DNA of 64,000 bases from Neckera pumila (taxonomy: Eukaryota; Streptophyta; Bryopsida; Hypnales; Neckeraceae): positions 6,462,520 to 6,526,519 of the forward strand of contig OZ018409.1 in the NCBI GenBank assembly GCA_963969595.1, read 5' to 3'. Made by a program: the position numbers and the translations under genes. The notes under the pieces are model-generated. The model worked only from the letters and a program-made list of their open reading frames with translations. It was not told the origin of the DNA and ran no database searches. This document shows, piece after piece, positions 1 through 12,104 of the stretch; positions within the stretch are counted from its first letter, which is position 1; the number at the start of each line of letters is the position of its first letter.

Positions 1-1118
1 TCTGGAGCGGACTCCCTGAGGAGCTGCAGGAGCTCGTCTTCGTGCGCTTACCGTGGCCTCAAATCTACCGAGTCCGAATTCTGTCCAAGGCGTGGAACCA
101 GAAGCTGATGAGTGATGCCAAGGATTTGCAGTTCAAGCGGGCATGTGCCAGAGCTCAACCCAAGTCATTTGGCCTTCTTGCACGAGGAGATGGCCCAGGT
201 TCGTTCATAGTGAACATGTTTGACATTGCATCAAACAGATGGCATTTGTTTGAAACCTCACTTGGGTATGATCCCAAGTGTGGTCGAATCGAAGTAGTGA
301 ATGCCAGTGATGGAGGGTTGGTGTGCTTTCTTTCCAAAGTGCAATCCGAGTCCAAGGAGGCCCCTCGGCTTGTCTTTGTCTGCAACCCTTTAACTCGGGT
401 GTGGAAACAGCTTCCTCCCCTCTCTGGCCTAGTTCAGCAACATATCATGGTGCAACTGATCATGGATCGAGAGACGAAGCATTACAGAGTGATTGTTGTG
501 GGCTTTTGCAAAGACCTCCAAGTGGAGAATCTGGTTAATGTGTATCATTCGCAGACCGGGCAGTGGAACAAAGCAGATGGCTCCTCTTCTGGAGAAGTGG
601 TTTATGGCTACTTTAACAAGTTCACAGCAAGCCTCGGACATGCTCCTTGTTCCTACAATTTTGCAAATGGACGGGTGCATGAGATTGTTGTAAACGATGA
701 CAACTTTCCTCGAAACAATGCTCTCGACTGGGTTCTTGTGAAAGACCGTTTTTTTCGTCTGAAGGACGTGGAACCAGCAGGTGGGCTCCCGTCGCACTGC
801 ATTGAGGAATATCAAGCCGTGCATTGTGGAGCTAGTTGGATCTTTTTGAAAGAGTATCCCTTTAATCGTCTTCCAGGGACTCTTGAACGCATCCAGCCTT
901 ATGCTATGAGGTGGTGGTCGAATATTTTATTTGCATGCAAGGATTTTCTTCTGCTATTTGTAAACAACAGATCGGGGGAGGAGAAGAGCCGTAAGTTGTT
1001 GTGGCTTTACAAATTCTCTGGAGAGGAATGCCGTGAACTTCCAACGATGCCTGGAGGCAATGATATCATTTTTGATCAAGAGCAGATGTGTGAGCTTCGT
1101 TTTGATTCTGTTCCATGA
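1..1118 (+). CDS. F-box protein, copy A (5' end outside window)
   Basis: F-box proteins are the substrate-recruiting subunits of SKP1-cullin-F-box ubiquitin ligases. The reading frame is open from the first bases of the window. It reads LPEELQELVF followed by LPWPQIYRVRILSKAWNQKL, the F-box core (about the first 35 visible residues), then about 320 residues rich in Trp and Gly resembling the kelch/F-box-associated C-terminal regions of plant F-box proteins, ending at a TGA at 1116-1118. No intron is visible. The true start is just outside: the duplicate at 9363 begins with about six extra codons. A GTG at 42 is not a real start. Copy A is uninterrupted over its visible length, unlike its duplicate, so it is probably the functional member. 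The substrate is unknown. Confidence 0.85.
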   Translation, partial: WSGLPEELQELVFVRLPWPQIYRVRILSKAWNQKLMSDAKDLQFKRACARAQPKSFGLLARGDGPGSFIVNMFDIASNRWHLFETSLGYDPKCGRIEVVNASDGGLVCFLSKVQSESKEAPRLVFVCNPLTRVWKQLPPLSGLVQQHIMVQLIMDRETKHYRVIVVGFCKDLQVENLVNVYHSQTGQWNKADGSSSGEVVYGYFNKFTASLGHAPCSYNFANGRVHEIVVNDDNFPRNNALDWVLVKDRFFRLKDVEPAGGLPSHCIEEYQAVHCGASWIFLKEYPFNRLPGTLERIQPYAMRWWSNILFACKDFLLLFVNNRSGEEKSRKLLWLYKFSGEECRELPTMPGGNDIIFDQEQMCELRFDSVP

Positions 1119-1290
1119 AAAATCATGGTTTTTGGCTCCATATCTTCCAACGGCTGTCGAAGTTCGCAGCAAAAGTGGTATATTTTAGAGGTTTCAAATT
1201 GTTCATCCATCTGAGGCTTCTGAGAGCAGGGAATTTGTAAGTTTTCTGTAACTAGAATTTTGCAACATAAAAGGAACTATGTCTATTTTG
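1119..1290 (+). other. 3' flank of F-box copy A, conserved in copy B
   Basis: Similarity to the second F-box copy continues about 165 bases past the stop codon (matching about 10476-10640), including matching text around GTTCATCCATCTGAG and GGAACTATGT. The duplicated segment therefore included the 3' untranslated region, which argues for DNA-level duplication rather than retroposition. Confidence 0.6.
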
Positions 1291-1497
1291 TCCATTCTTG
1301 CTGAAATGAGTCATCGTGATCTTAAGTTTGTGTGTGCTTTCATCCTTGGCTGCCGACTGAATGAGTAACTTATGGTCTGTTGCTGTTCGCAGTCACGGTG
1401 TGCGTATTGGTTCACATTTTTAGCAGTACGGTAACCGAGGATCGCCCTCTCTTCTTCAACTTGAATTCTGACACTGTTATCTTCGTTTCAAACTGAT

Positions 1498-2530
1498 GTG
1501 CTCTTGTGCCATTGCCACAGTCAAAATAAAAGCAAAAGAATTTTTTATTTTATTTTAATTCAAAAGTACTTTTTTTTATTATTTCAATTCAAATAGAGTA
1601 GTGCCAAGGGCTGTGTGTTGCGGTGGGAGAGGTTGTGTTCTTGACACAAATAGAAAACTCTATGCATGAAGAGGTGCAAGGGCCTTGCGGTTTTGTGGCA
1701 TTTGGACACGCAATGCAAAAATTCTATTCTTTCAAAATAAAAGGTACTTTAATTCAATTTTCCGATCTATAGAAAACTTTGAAATTCAATAACTTTCACA
1801 CGAAAGGTGCAAATGTCATGAAACAAAGTTTATGCACCCCTCCTCACAAAGAGCTTTCGAACCGTATAAAGAGTGTAGCAAAATGCCTCACAGTCTATTA
1901 AATCTCAATGTATCAAACAAAACAAATAAACATAGTAAACTACCTTATTCCAAGCTAATTGAAGATATAGAATGGTGTCGTGCCGTTGCCACAATCAAAA
2001 TAAAAGTAACAATAATTTTCTAATCTTCTTTTTTTTTTAGACTTTGAAATTCAAAAATTTCCACTGGTGTGAGAGGTTGTGTTCTTGATATGAATAGAAA
2101 ACTTTATGCACAAAGGAGTGCAAGGGCTTTGTTTTGTGGTGTTTGGACATGCGAAGTTAAAGTTATGTTTTTTCAAAAATAAAAGATAATTTAATTCCAT
2201 TTTTTAATTCAAAAAGATATCTAATTTTCACACCGTTGGTTGAAACACCACAAACTTGGCACAAATAGAAAGTTCTGTGTACAAAAGAGTGCAAAGGCTT
2301 TGTTTTGTGGCATTTGGACTCGTGATGTAAAAGTTATGGTTTTTCCAAAATAAAAGATAATTTCATTCAATGTTGTGATTCATAAAATTCTTAAAATTCA
2401 ATAACTTTCGCACCGTAGGACCAAACGCCACAAATCAAAGTTTGTGCATCCCTCCTTGCCAAGAGCTTTTGAGCGGGCCCAATAATGCCGCCGGACGCCT
2501 CATAGTTTGTTTCATCAAACAAGCAAAAGA
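1498..2530. repeat. Diverged tandem repeat, about 2.5 units
   Basis: Blocks recur in the same order. GTGCCATTGCCACA at about 1506 recurs as GTGCCGTTGCCACA at about 1978. GAGAGGTTGTGTTCTTGA at about 1628 recurs at about 2069. A third related segment follows from about 2238 (CACAAATAGAAAGTTCTGTG, then TGCAAAGGCTTTGTTTTGTG). The first period is about 470 bp and the last unit is shortened. No coding sense; short open frames inside are accidental. Confidence 0.7.
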
Positions 2531-2581
2531 AAACAAAACAAACAAACAAACAAACAAACAAACAAACAAACAAACAAACAA
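2529..2581. repeat. (CAAA)n microsatellite
   Basis: A run of about twelve CAAA/AAAC tetranucleotides. It produces a spurious Phe/Val/Cys/Leu-rich open frame on the minus strand. Confidence 0.95.
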
Positions 2582-2993
2582 CCTAATTTAAGGTATAGAT
2601 ATGTACCATAATCTTTCCTTATTCTACTCTCATTATCTCATTGTCACTGTGAAAGGTTATTGTCCGTCTGGTACGGCATTGCAAAGTAGTCTATACGGCT
2701 CAAAAGCATCTTTAAAATGATAGTGTTGTAAGATAGAAGCACCATATTCAATCATTTAAGCAATTTTGGAGCAGATTGTACGCATTAAGGGACTATGGTG
2801 GAAATATTTCCCATGTAGGAAGATAAGAAAAATGGCAATTGCAAATTTTTCAAAATGATATTCCCAAAATTAAAAAATTTGTAAATTTTGTGAGCCAGAA
2901 AGCACATTTCACTAGTAGTCAATGTCTAGAGACTTCCAGTTCCGATCATTCAAGAATTACATTCATGATGGCTGCTTCCTATTTTCTTGCTCA

Positions 2994-3957
2994 CTAATTA
3001 GGGACATGTGTCATAACCTTATGAGTCCCAACCTTGAAAAAGACCAAAAATACATATTCCAAGATTTGATTGGATATTTGTCCTTGCCTTATTGAAAATA
3101 TTGCACCCCTACAAGTTAGGTATAGGGCATGGTTGACAACTAGTGCTTCTACCTTAAATGATTGTTGATGTCTTGCTAGGCTGTATGCAACATCATCTTC
3201 TATTGTATTTCCTTTAGAAAAAGATTGTGCCATCACAAAATGCTTTATCCAATTGTGGCAAATGTACTTAGCGGAAATCACAAGTACATAATTGACAATG
3301 ATGCACAAATCGGGGTTAAAAATATGTAATGGCATTCCTTTATAGAAATAAATAGATCACTTGATCAATGCATACCTTATTCACGTGTAAGGTGGAGCCA
3401 CGCATAACCAACCAGTGATCCATATCCAACCTGTAGATGCAGTTATTTTCGTCCAAGGTTGCACCAGATTATTTGAAGCTTAGAACATCTTCTTTTTTTC
3501 ATTTCAAGGTTGGAACTAATAAGTTCATAACTCATGTCCCAAGTTTTGAGAAAGAAGCTAGGAAATAATGAGTAGAAAAAAAGTTCTTGAATGATCGGAT
3601 TTGGAAGAGCCATGGGTCCGGAGTACTTTTTGCCTCCCAAAACTCATAATAATTTTAGTTCAAGCAATAAAGTTGCCAAATTTTTTGCAATCCCCGTCAT
3701 TTCTATTGATACACCATTCCTCTGAAAAATATTTGTTTTGCCTTGCACCATTCTAGATCATGTTGGAATTGCTTATTTGGTTGGTTATGGGTGGCAAGCT
3801 CTACCAAACCCGCATATTGGGATACAACGCTCTTGAAAAGATTCACAATTGTTCCGGCCTTCTCAACAAACAAGTCTGTTTTCTGCAAAATTTCTCTTTC
3901 ACTTGCATTGACCACATCTTCAATACAACCAATGTCTGCTAGAAGCTTCCCCAACAT
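2994..3957 (-). pseudogene. Possible decayed coding remnant, unidentified
   Basis: The minus strand has three separate open stretches (3957-3703, 3640-3443, 3335-2994) in different frames. Their translations look somewhat protein-like, for example VNASEREILQKTDLF and HNQPNKQFQHDLEW in the first. They might be pieces of an old gene or transposase broken by frameshifts. I recognise no family and see no catalytic motif, so this may be chance. Confidence 0.2.
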
Positions 3958-6900
3958 GCCGTGTCAGGTATTGAATTAGGTGATCTAGAACAGCATTTAT
4001 ACCACATCTCATCTTTCACAATACAATAATGGTAGCCATAAGGTAGATAAGCCTATTACCACACTGATTTGCAATGTGAATATCTTGGGCCAATTTCAGG
4101 AGGGATACATATTTTTCAGAGGTGTGCTCTTGTTTCACAAATCAAACCCAAGTGGAATTATAATTTTCCAATCAAAATTATAATTACTGTGAATTTTTGA
4201 AGTGTTCAACCCTAAAATTACAATATTGCACATAGAGTGGAGTCAAAAACACCGTACTAACAACACAAGACCACCCTTCCTTATATCTATTAGCACTTTA
4301 AGTATAGACCAATGAAAGTTTGACACATTATCTTTTATAACATTAATGCTCTGATTTTGTCAGAAAAGTGAATGGATTTGGATGAGTGTTGTGGCAAAAT
4401 GGGGCCAAAAATAGGATGGCGGAAATTGGCAAATGGCGGAAATGGGTTGGTCTACTTTAAACTGCTTCAAAGATGGCAGCTATAGATTGCTTCAAGGACC
4501 GATATTTTCACTCTTGTTGAAATGAACAATTCGCTTAATTACAAAGTTTGCATCATGTAGATAGATAGAAACTCCGGTCTTCAAAGAAAGTTGGCATGAA
4601 TAAAATGTCTGTTAGTAATGACAATGAGCTAATGTCTACCGGATCAAAGGCCATTGATGTAAATTGCATCATTATATCCAATCTCCAGATTGAAGGGATG
4701 GCGGTCAGATAAGCTTCATCCATAGAAATTCAATTTTCTCTCTGCAAAAAATATCATACCAGAAAAAATATACAGCAATATAGTATAGGAACAAGTTGAA
4801 CATTAGAGAAGAACATGGCTACCGCCATCCTCCCTCACACGAGTTCTTTACATACAAAACAGAGAAGGCCATCATTTGCATCTTTTTTTCCATTGTTCAT
4901 AAATGCGATTCTTGTGTAATAATGTGTTTCTTCAAGTATACATCAATAAATCAAACATCTATAGTTTTGAGAATAAATTTCTTTAATTTTTGGTCCCCTT
5001 CATATCCCTACATCTTGAACTTGATGGAGGACGATTTTTCAACAAATATTGAAGTCGTAAATTCATGCCTACGTACCTTAATTGTACATATTACGTGTAT
5101 TTTTATGCACTGAATCAGTGTCGTCTAAATCTTTTTCAAAAGTGTACAATTTATGTACTTTAATTATATAAATGTGGTATCCAAAATGCACCTAAATTGT
5201 ATTGATACAAGTACAACAATTGTACATTATTGATAGGCATTGTTTACGCATTAATTCAATGCGTAAAAATACATATAATACGTATGATTATGGTATGTAG
5301 GTATGAATTCACAACTTCAATGTTGTATTTGTACGAACCTATGAACCTTATAAATTAGAGATGTATTTAGTGTAGAAGCTCAAGCCAATATTTATAAAAG
5401 AATTATCATTCAAAGTCACCTTTCCAGTTTTAAACTTTCTATATGTTAATGAATTAAATGTCATTGTGTCCATTTTCTTAAGTACAGTGGCTCTAATAAG
5501 TCTTTGTATACTTCAAAAATTGCCATAACTAATTGAAAGATAAGATTTTTCCAATAAATTTGGACAAGTGTAAGTGTAAGTAATGTACTCGTATAAAATG
5601 ATTTTTAAAAAGTTTAATAATCCTTTCTTGACAATTTTCAATAATTTAATCAAATTTAATTGAGAAAAGAAACCTTTCAACACAAGTAAATATTTTTTCA
5701 TGATTCTTTAGTAAATGGAGTAAGAATTCTTTCTGGAATTTTTGGTTAAAAATCTTCAAACTTTATAATTTTATTGAGTGAAATATTATCCACTTAAGTA
5801 TGCTCCAAAATTTTATATTTCTTATATTTCACTCCAAAAATCTCTAAAAGAAACAAATAATAGTATAGAAATATTTCATACACTTTTCAAACTTTTTTAC
5901 AATTCATTTAAAATTTTTTAAAGCAACTTATAAGAAATGCAAAAATTTAAAGTCATACTTTAGTCAATAATATTTTGCTCAATAAAATTTTAAAGTTTGA
6001 AGAATTCTTACCAAATAATTCTAAAAAGAATTCTCATTCCACTTACTAAAACAATCTCTAAACAAATTGACTTGTATTAAAAAAATATTCACTAATAAAT
6101 TTGATTAGATTATTAAATAAATTAAAAAAAATGTAAGACAAATTTGAAATATATTTTAGGCAAGTTTGCACCACAATATATCAAAATTCTAGTTAAAATA
6201 TCTAATTCTTTAATTATCTATGGCAGTTTTTGTAAGTGTAAAAAATATTTTGAGAGTCATTATATTTGACAGTTTTTTATTTCTCCTATTTAAAAAATTA
6301 TTTTTGAGCTTGATCTTTTAGATTATGATCATTTTTGAAGTATAGAAAATAGACATAACACTTTTTATGTTTTAAATATATTTCTAATTTTAAGGTACTT
6401 TCAACAACAATTTCATTTACAATAGTTTAATTTTTTTAAATGGATCTAACGTATAGAAAAATGGTCAATGACTAGTTAGATATATCAAAATTAAACATTT
6501 GTAACTGAAGTTGATGAAGGCGATCAAAAGAATCACCAAAATATAAAATTTTCATATTCTAAAATGCATTTTAAATTACATTTGCTTTGAAGACATCTTT
6601 GCAATATTTGCAATATAAAATTAGCTACTTTTATAATTAGATCATACAATAGTTCTAGCTTAATTGTAAAAAAACATTCTGTCCAAATTTTAGCTTTAAG
6701 TCTTTAAGGAATATTGAGCTGTATATTAAGATACAACTATAAGGGTAATATTTTAACCTACTAGATATAATTTTCGATATAAAAAATTTGAAATTAATTA
6801 TAAATTCTCTTATCACTTTCAAATTTGTCACATTAATTTCAATGAAGCTGAAGTGGTTACAGTATCTTCTTAAGAAAATCTTATTATTATAAAAGATGTC

Positions 6901-7932
6901 ATGGATATGGTCTTTTGAGATGATATTTGAATTAACTCTTGACCTTGAGTCCTTTGGAGCAATGTTATGATACAATATAATATTTTGGAAAATCTTGAGT
7001 TGTTAGATTAGACTCTACCATATAAGTATTTAATCCTAAAGTAACGGATGTTCATCTACTCACTTTTCCTTGACATGTTCACAATAACATGATTGAGACT
7101 TCATGGAAGTTCAACTTGATGGAGGTAACCAAATTAGACCAAATGTTTCTATTTATTTTGATCTAATTATACATATGCCACTGTAAAGAGCTTTCATCAA
7201 TTGTATAGTAATCATGTGCTTTAAAAGATTGTATATCATACTGATATAATTCAATCTGGTTGTGTTGAGTCTTATTAACTTAAAAAAAATGCATGTGAGC
7301 TCTTTAAAATTGAGCTTTCTTCTCAAAACTAATAAATGGCAACCTTAGATTTGGATACAATAAATCATGTATTTAAACATTTTATTAAATCTTTCATCAA
7401 GGTATTATGTATTGAAATCATGAAACATTGATTGTTTTCACAATCCAAAAAGTTAGTATCTAAGACAATTGCCAACACCGCAAGTACACATGCTATATAC
7501 AGTGTTGTTGATTCAGATGCTTCAATTTGGACATTGGATGATGCAAATGTGTGGATCTATACTATGTCATCATTTCATTTTATTTTTTCATCATGGATTC
7601 ATAGTCTATCCTAAGAATTGAAAGTCTTCTATTATATATGATAGAATTTGGTGGTGAAGAAATAATCTTTTAGATTTGCCTCTCTTCTATTGTCAAGTGA
7701 TTGGAGCTTTATGTAAAAATCTTGTTTATTAATTGAATTGGATAATATTTGTCTCCTAGTTTGGAGCAAATTGAAGTTTGAAGATTGAATTGTAATTGTG
7801 GTATATGGAAGGAGCATAACAATTGTGATAGATTACGGAGTACCCAAAGGAGTCATGTTTCTAAAATATATAACTGCTTAGGATGCAACCGAGGAGCTTT
7901 TGTCCTTTGTCTTGTACTTTAAATGTTAGGGC
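3958..7932. other. AT-rich intergenic DNA, no gene seen
   Basis: Very AT-rich throughout, most strongly 5.1-7.4 kb. The short open frames lack codon structure, splice context or recognisable motifs. No element ends could be defined by eye. Confidence 0.6.
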
Positions 7933-8048
7933 CCGTGTTGGAGGCATGACCTCTAGAACCTTCTAGTTCCTTTTACTTTAGGTTAATATTAGAGACATGA
8001 CCTTTGGAATTTTCTAGTTCTTCCTAAGTTCCCTTTACTTTGGATTAG
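7933..8048. repeat. Tandem duplication, about 55-60 bp units
   Basis: Two adjacent diverged copies, each with GGCATGACC or GACATGACC, then TTCTAGTTC, then CTTTACTTTAGGTTA or CTTTACTTTGGATTA. It immediately precedes the MITE at 8081. Confidence 0.65.
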
Positions 8049-8080
8049 AGTATATATAGGGGTCAAGGTTGAAGTCAACA

Positions 8081-8397
8081 CATTAGATGAGATTTGGGGG
8101 TCTTAGAAGGCTTTAAGTTCCCCTGCTGTCTATTGCGTTCCCAGATTGCGGGAACGCAGTAGCAACAGCTGGTTGACGTGGTCGAGCGACTGCCACGTCA
8201 TTTTTTTTGAATTTTTTTTTTTTTTTTTTTTTTTTTTGCTTAAAATGATATTTTGGTAATTTTTTAATTTTTAATTTTTAATTTTTTTTTTTAATTTTTT
8301 TTTTTTCTGACACACCCGTACCGCCATTCACTAAATCTGGGCAGATCAGGGAACAAGCTTGAAACGGCCCTCCAAGACCCCCAAATATCATCTAATG
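8081..8397. mobile_element. MITE family A, copy 1 (ends CATTAGA, internal hairpins)
   Basis: A 317-bp element with about 30-bp inverted termini: the left end starts CATTAGATGAGATTTGGGGG and the right end, read backwards, starts CATTAGATGATATTTGGGGG. Inside are a hairpin (GCGTTCCC, 7-base loop, GGGAACGC), a second hairpin (TGACGTGG, loop, CCACGTCA) and a long T-rich tract. No coding capacity. The same layout recurs at 58399-58649 and, more diverged, at 18513-18855. No convincing target-site duplication was found, so the superfamily is unassigned. Confidence 0.8.
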
Positions 8398-9362
8398 ATA
8401 CATCTCCTACAGCCATCGCTCACCCCCTTTGTTATTTGTGTACTCATCTTGTTAATCTAAATTAATATCAAGTAAGTTCACATTAGTTCTTACTCATCTA
8501 GTGCTTCAGGGCTCTTCTTCTTGTCAAGTATTCTTGTATCTTATGTCCCTGCCAGTTTGTCAAGATTTTTTCTTTATATAAATATATTGTGATTTTCAAC
8601 AATTTATGTTAAGTACTTGTATTAAAACGACTATGCTTTTATCTTATTATTTGAATACTTCTATTACAACTTTGATGTTGTGTCGAATACTAAGGTGAGG
8701 TTTTTAAGGATTCTAGCTAGTGTTTTATTTTGATTTAGCACTACCAATCATATTTAATTGACCATGCTTTTTGTTTCTTATATATATTTAGATATTTTTG
8801 AAATTACTATATTGAAGTTTTTTTTGTGAGGGGTCCTATTGATAGTCAAAAGGGGATTCTAGATTCTCTTAGAATGTATATTTTGGAAACCATATGAATC
8901 AACTTCAAATTTTCAAAGTAATAAAATTAGAGTTAGGAAATCTAGGGTTTACCTACAGACTCTCATGAATAGTGAAAATACATTTTAGCTAGACAAGAGT
9001 CTACATTGTGTGGTTTTAAAAAGTAGTCAGAAATTAAGTGTAGTTTCCTTATATCCTATCCACTCAATACTGCAGACATGGACATGGACATTTTAGTTAA
9101 AAAGAAAACCAAGGTTGGCACATGTATTAGAGATGAGAGGCCAAGCCTTGTTTGAGTGGCATGTGCCTTGAGAGCAATGCTAGATAATGTGATTCAAGGT
9201 GTTAGAGAATCTCTAGGCATACAAAACTTACTTGAATATGCAGCACAAAACATATTCATAGAGGGTGTCTCATCTCAAGAGCCTGACATTGAACAAAGTG
9301 TTGTACAAATAGAAGAGAATGTCAACACCTGCGCTCATTCTTGTGCACATCATGCATAGTTG
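8398..9362. other. Intergenic DNA upstream of F-box copy B
   Basis: Mostly AT-rich. An open frame at 9156-9359, in phase with F-box copy B, reads like protein in part (NVIQGVRESLGIQNLLEYAA) but starts with GTG and ends in TAG four bases before the F-box ATG. It could be a relic of a longer N-terminal exon or chance. No promoter element was recognised. Confidence 0.4.
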
Positions 9363-10475
9363 ATGGACACTACTCTCTGGAGCAAACTCCCCGAGGAGCT
9401 GCAGGAGCTTGTCTTCGCGTGCTTGCCGTGGCCTAAAATCTACCAAGTCCGAATTTTGTCCAAGACATGGAACCAGAAGCTAATGAGTGGTGCCAAGGAT
9501 TTGCAATTGAAACGGGCATGTGCCAGATCTCAACCCAAGTCATTTGGCCTTCTTGCACAAGGAGATGGCCCAAGTTCGTTCACAGTGAAAATGTTTGACA
9601 TTGCATCAAACAGATGGCATTCGTTTGGAACCTCATTGGGGTACGATCCCAAGTGTGGTGGAATCGAAGTAATGAGTGCCAGTGATGGAGGATTGGTGTG
9701 CTTTTTTTCCAAAATGCAATCCATGTCCAAGGATGCCCCTCGGCTTGTCTTTGTCTGCAAGCCTTTAATGGTGTGGAAACAGCTTCCTCCCCTCTTTGGC
9801 ATAGTTCAGCGATATGTCATGGTGCAACTGATCATGGACCAAGAGACGAAGCATTACAAAGTGATTGTTGTAAGCTATTGCAAAGACTCCAAAGTGGAGA
9901 ATCTGGTTAATGTGTACCATTCGCAGACCGGGCACTGGAACAAAGTGGATTGCTCATCTTCTGGAGAAGTGGTTTGTGGCTACTTTTGCAACATTTATAG
10001 CTACCTTAATAGATTTAATTCAGAAGGGTTCAGATGAGCTCCTCATTCCTACAATTTTGCAGATGGACGGGTATATGAGATTGTTGTAAACAACTTTCCT
10101 GGAAACGATGCTCTCGACTGGGTTCTTGTGAAAGATCATTTATTTTGTCTGAAGGACGTGGAACCAGCAGGTGAACTCCCCTTGCTCTGCATTGAGGAAT
10201 ACCAAGCCGTGCATTGTGGAGCCAGTTGGATCCCTTTGAAAGAGTATCCCAATCGTCTTCCAAGGACTCCTGAACGCATCCAGCGTGATGATATGAGGTG
10301 GTTCTCGCATATTTTTGCATGCAAGGATTTTCTTCTGCTGTTTGTAAACAATGGATTGACGGAGGAGAATAGCCGTAAGTTGTGGCTTTACGAATTCTCT
10401 AGACAGGAATGGCGTGAACTTCCAATGATGCCTGGAGGCAATGAATATTTAATTCTTGATCAAGAGCAGATATGA
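9363..10475 (+). pseudogene. F-box protein, copy B, interrupted by in-frame TGA
   Basis: A duplicate of the F-box gene at 1-1118. It starts at ATG 9363 (MDTTLWSKLPEELQELVF), with the F-box core at about residues 8-42. The frame is open for 224 codons to a TGA at 10035-10037, then continues in the same frame with clear homology to copy A (SYNFADGRVYEIVVNNFPG, later LKDVEPAGEL) to a final stop at 10473-10475. Between the conserved GYF and APHSYN residues, copy B has a 24-base longer, unrelated segment that carries the TGA. The end also differs: copy A has about ten more codons. If translated, the product is a truncated F-box protein without most of its C-terminal domain; otherwise it is a recent pseudogene. 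Confidence 0.8.
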
Positions 10476-11189
10476 AAGATCGTGTTTTTGGGCTCTACAA
10501 CTTCAAACGGTTGTTGAAGTTGGCGGCAAAGGTGGTAGAATTGGAGATTTCAATTTGTTCATCAATCTGAGACTTTGAGAGCGGAGTTGTAAGTTTTATA
10601 TTTAGCAACGTAAAAAGAACTATGTAATTAGGTGCTTGACGGGGTTAGTGATTTCTCAAGCACGTGACTTGTAGCTCAATAGAGTCGTACAATTTTTTTG
10701 GTCCCATGGCCTTTGTTTTGAAGCATGTTGATGATGTTGATTTTGATCTTCCAATATTAAGTAGTGAGTGGCACTGTTGTTAGCACTATCAATTAAAAAA
10801 ATGAGAGGAAATTAATTGTTCTGCAGAAAGAGGCTGGTGGCAAGCATGCTCGACAATTACACTTCTCTAAATCCCTAAGGAGTTTCTCACCTTTACCACC
10901 TAACGTGTCAGCTCTATGTGGAGAAGCCTTTGAATCCTTCTTAGCATCCTTCACAATCAACATTCCCACTTCCTTCCTCTTCTACCACAATTGCGCAGTA
11001 ACACTTTAGAGCAAGTTTTTTTTTGTCAAGACTCATGTCATGTTCCTTTATTTTTTTCCGTTATTGGGCTTTGATTCTAATCCTACGCCATGCTCTTCTT
11101 CACTCTTGAAAAGTAACCTAACTCACACAACATGCTCTCAATTAAAAAAAAAACATCTCAATTTATAGAATAGATGTGTCTATTATTAC
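10476..11189. other. 3' flank of copy B and intergenic DNA
   Basis: The first about 165 bases match the 3' flank of copy A. The remainder shows no gene or defined repeat. Confidence 0.5.
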
Positions 11190-11785
11190 TCACTTAGCCC
11201 CAAAAGGACCCTAAAGACAGAATTTGTCCTCGACCAATTTTTGAAGTTGAATAAAATCTTTCCAAATTACTATTTTTAGTAGTTTATATTTTTGAAAAAT
11301 TATTTTTGAAGTTTAGTTTAGCTGCAAAAATCTGATTTTGAAATTGATAGATTATGATTTTTCTATTCAAGATTTTGTACACGGGTGTTCATTGCAATTT
11401 TGACTCCTATAGTGTTGAGGGCTCTTAGAAATGAGCCTCAAATACACTTGATCTTTGAGAAAAAGTCACATTAGAAATTCATTTAAAAAAATTGCAGAGT
11501 AGATTTTGAAAAGGTTATGCATGTTAGGCCCTTTAACCTCATATTTTTTTGGTGACCAACTTTTTAGATTTGACATGTGAAAAGAGGATTGGAAGACTTC
11601 AACTCAGTTTTACAATTTTAACATCCTCATGATCAAATATTATAATCTTTCAATCCATAAGAGATATTGTTGAATTTTCTTTTTTAATGTTATCTCTAAT
11701 ATGTCTAGTTTGATTTTATACGGTTAAAATTTAAAAAAAATTGATACAATTTATCAAAATGTTGGCTTTTAATTCAATTTAGAGC
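11190..11785 (-). mobile_element. TTAACCCC-end repeat, subfamily C, copy 1 (inverted)
   Basis: A diverged inverted copy of 50040-50648. Shared blocks include TTGGTGACCAACTTTTTAGA (here about 11548), a segment like CATATTTTTTTGGTGACC, and TATAATCTTTCAATCC. The end near 11196 reads AGCCCCAAAAGGACCC, a decayed form of the AACCCCTAAAGG terminus. No coding content. Confidence 0.55.
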
Positions 11786-12104
11786 AAATTCCTAGAAGCT
11801 CAAGAAATTCCAAGGTCATTTTGGAGTCAAGAGTTTGATGTAATGTGCAAACTTGAATGCACTTATTTTGCTTCAATCTTCTATACAAAATTTGAGAAGA
11901 GAAGAAGTAATCCTTTACACAACCTTTCAAAATCAAACTTTATTGCAATATATACCTCTAGTATGAGAAGTGGTGGAGCTATGGCAAGAAGCTTTTCCAA
12001 AAGATCAAATCACCTATTATTGCGCATGCACAACCTTTCATTGAGCACACTACCCCTTTCATTGCGCATTAAGGTTGTTCCTATCATTATGCATTTTACA
12101 TTTT

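Noticed and set aside
2391..2573. Minus-strand frame starting with repeated FVCL
   Set aside because: Product of the (CAAA)n microsatellite.
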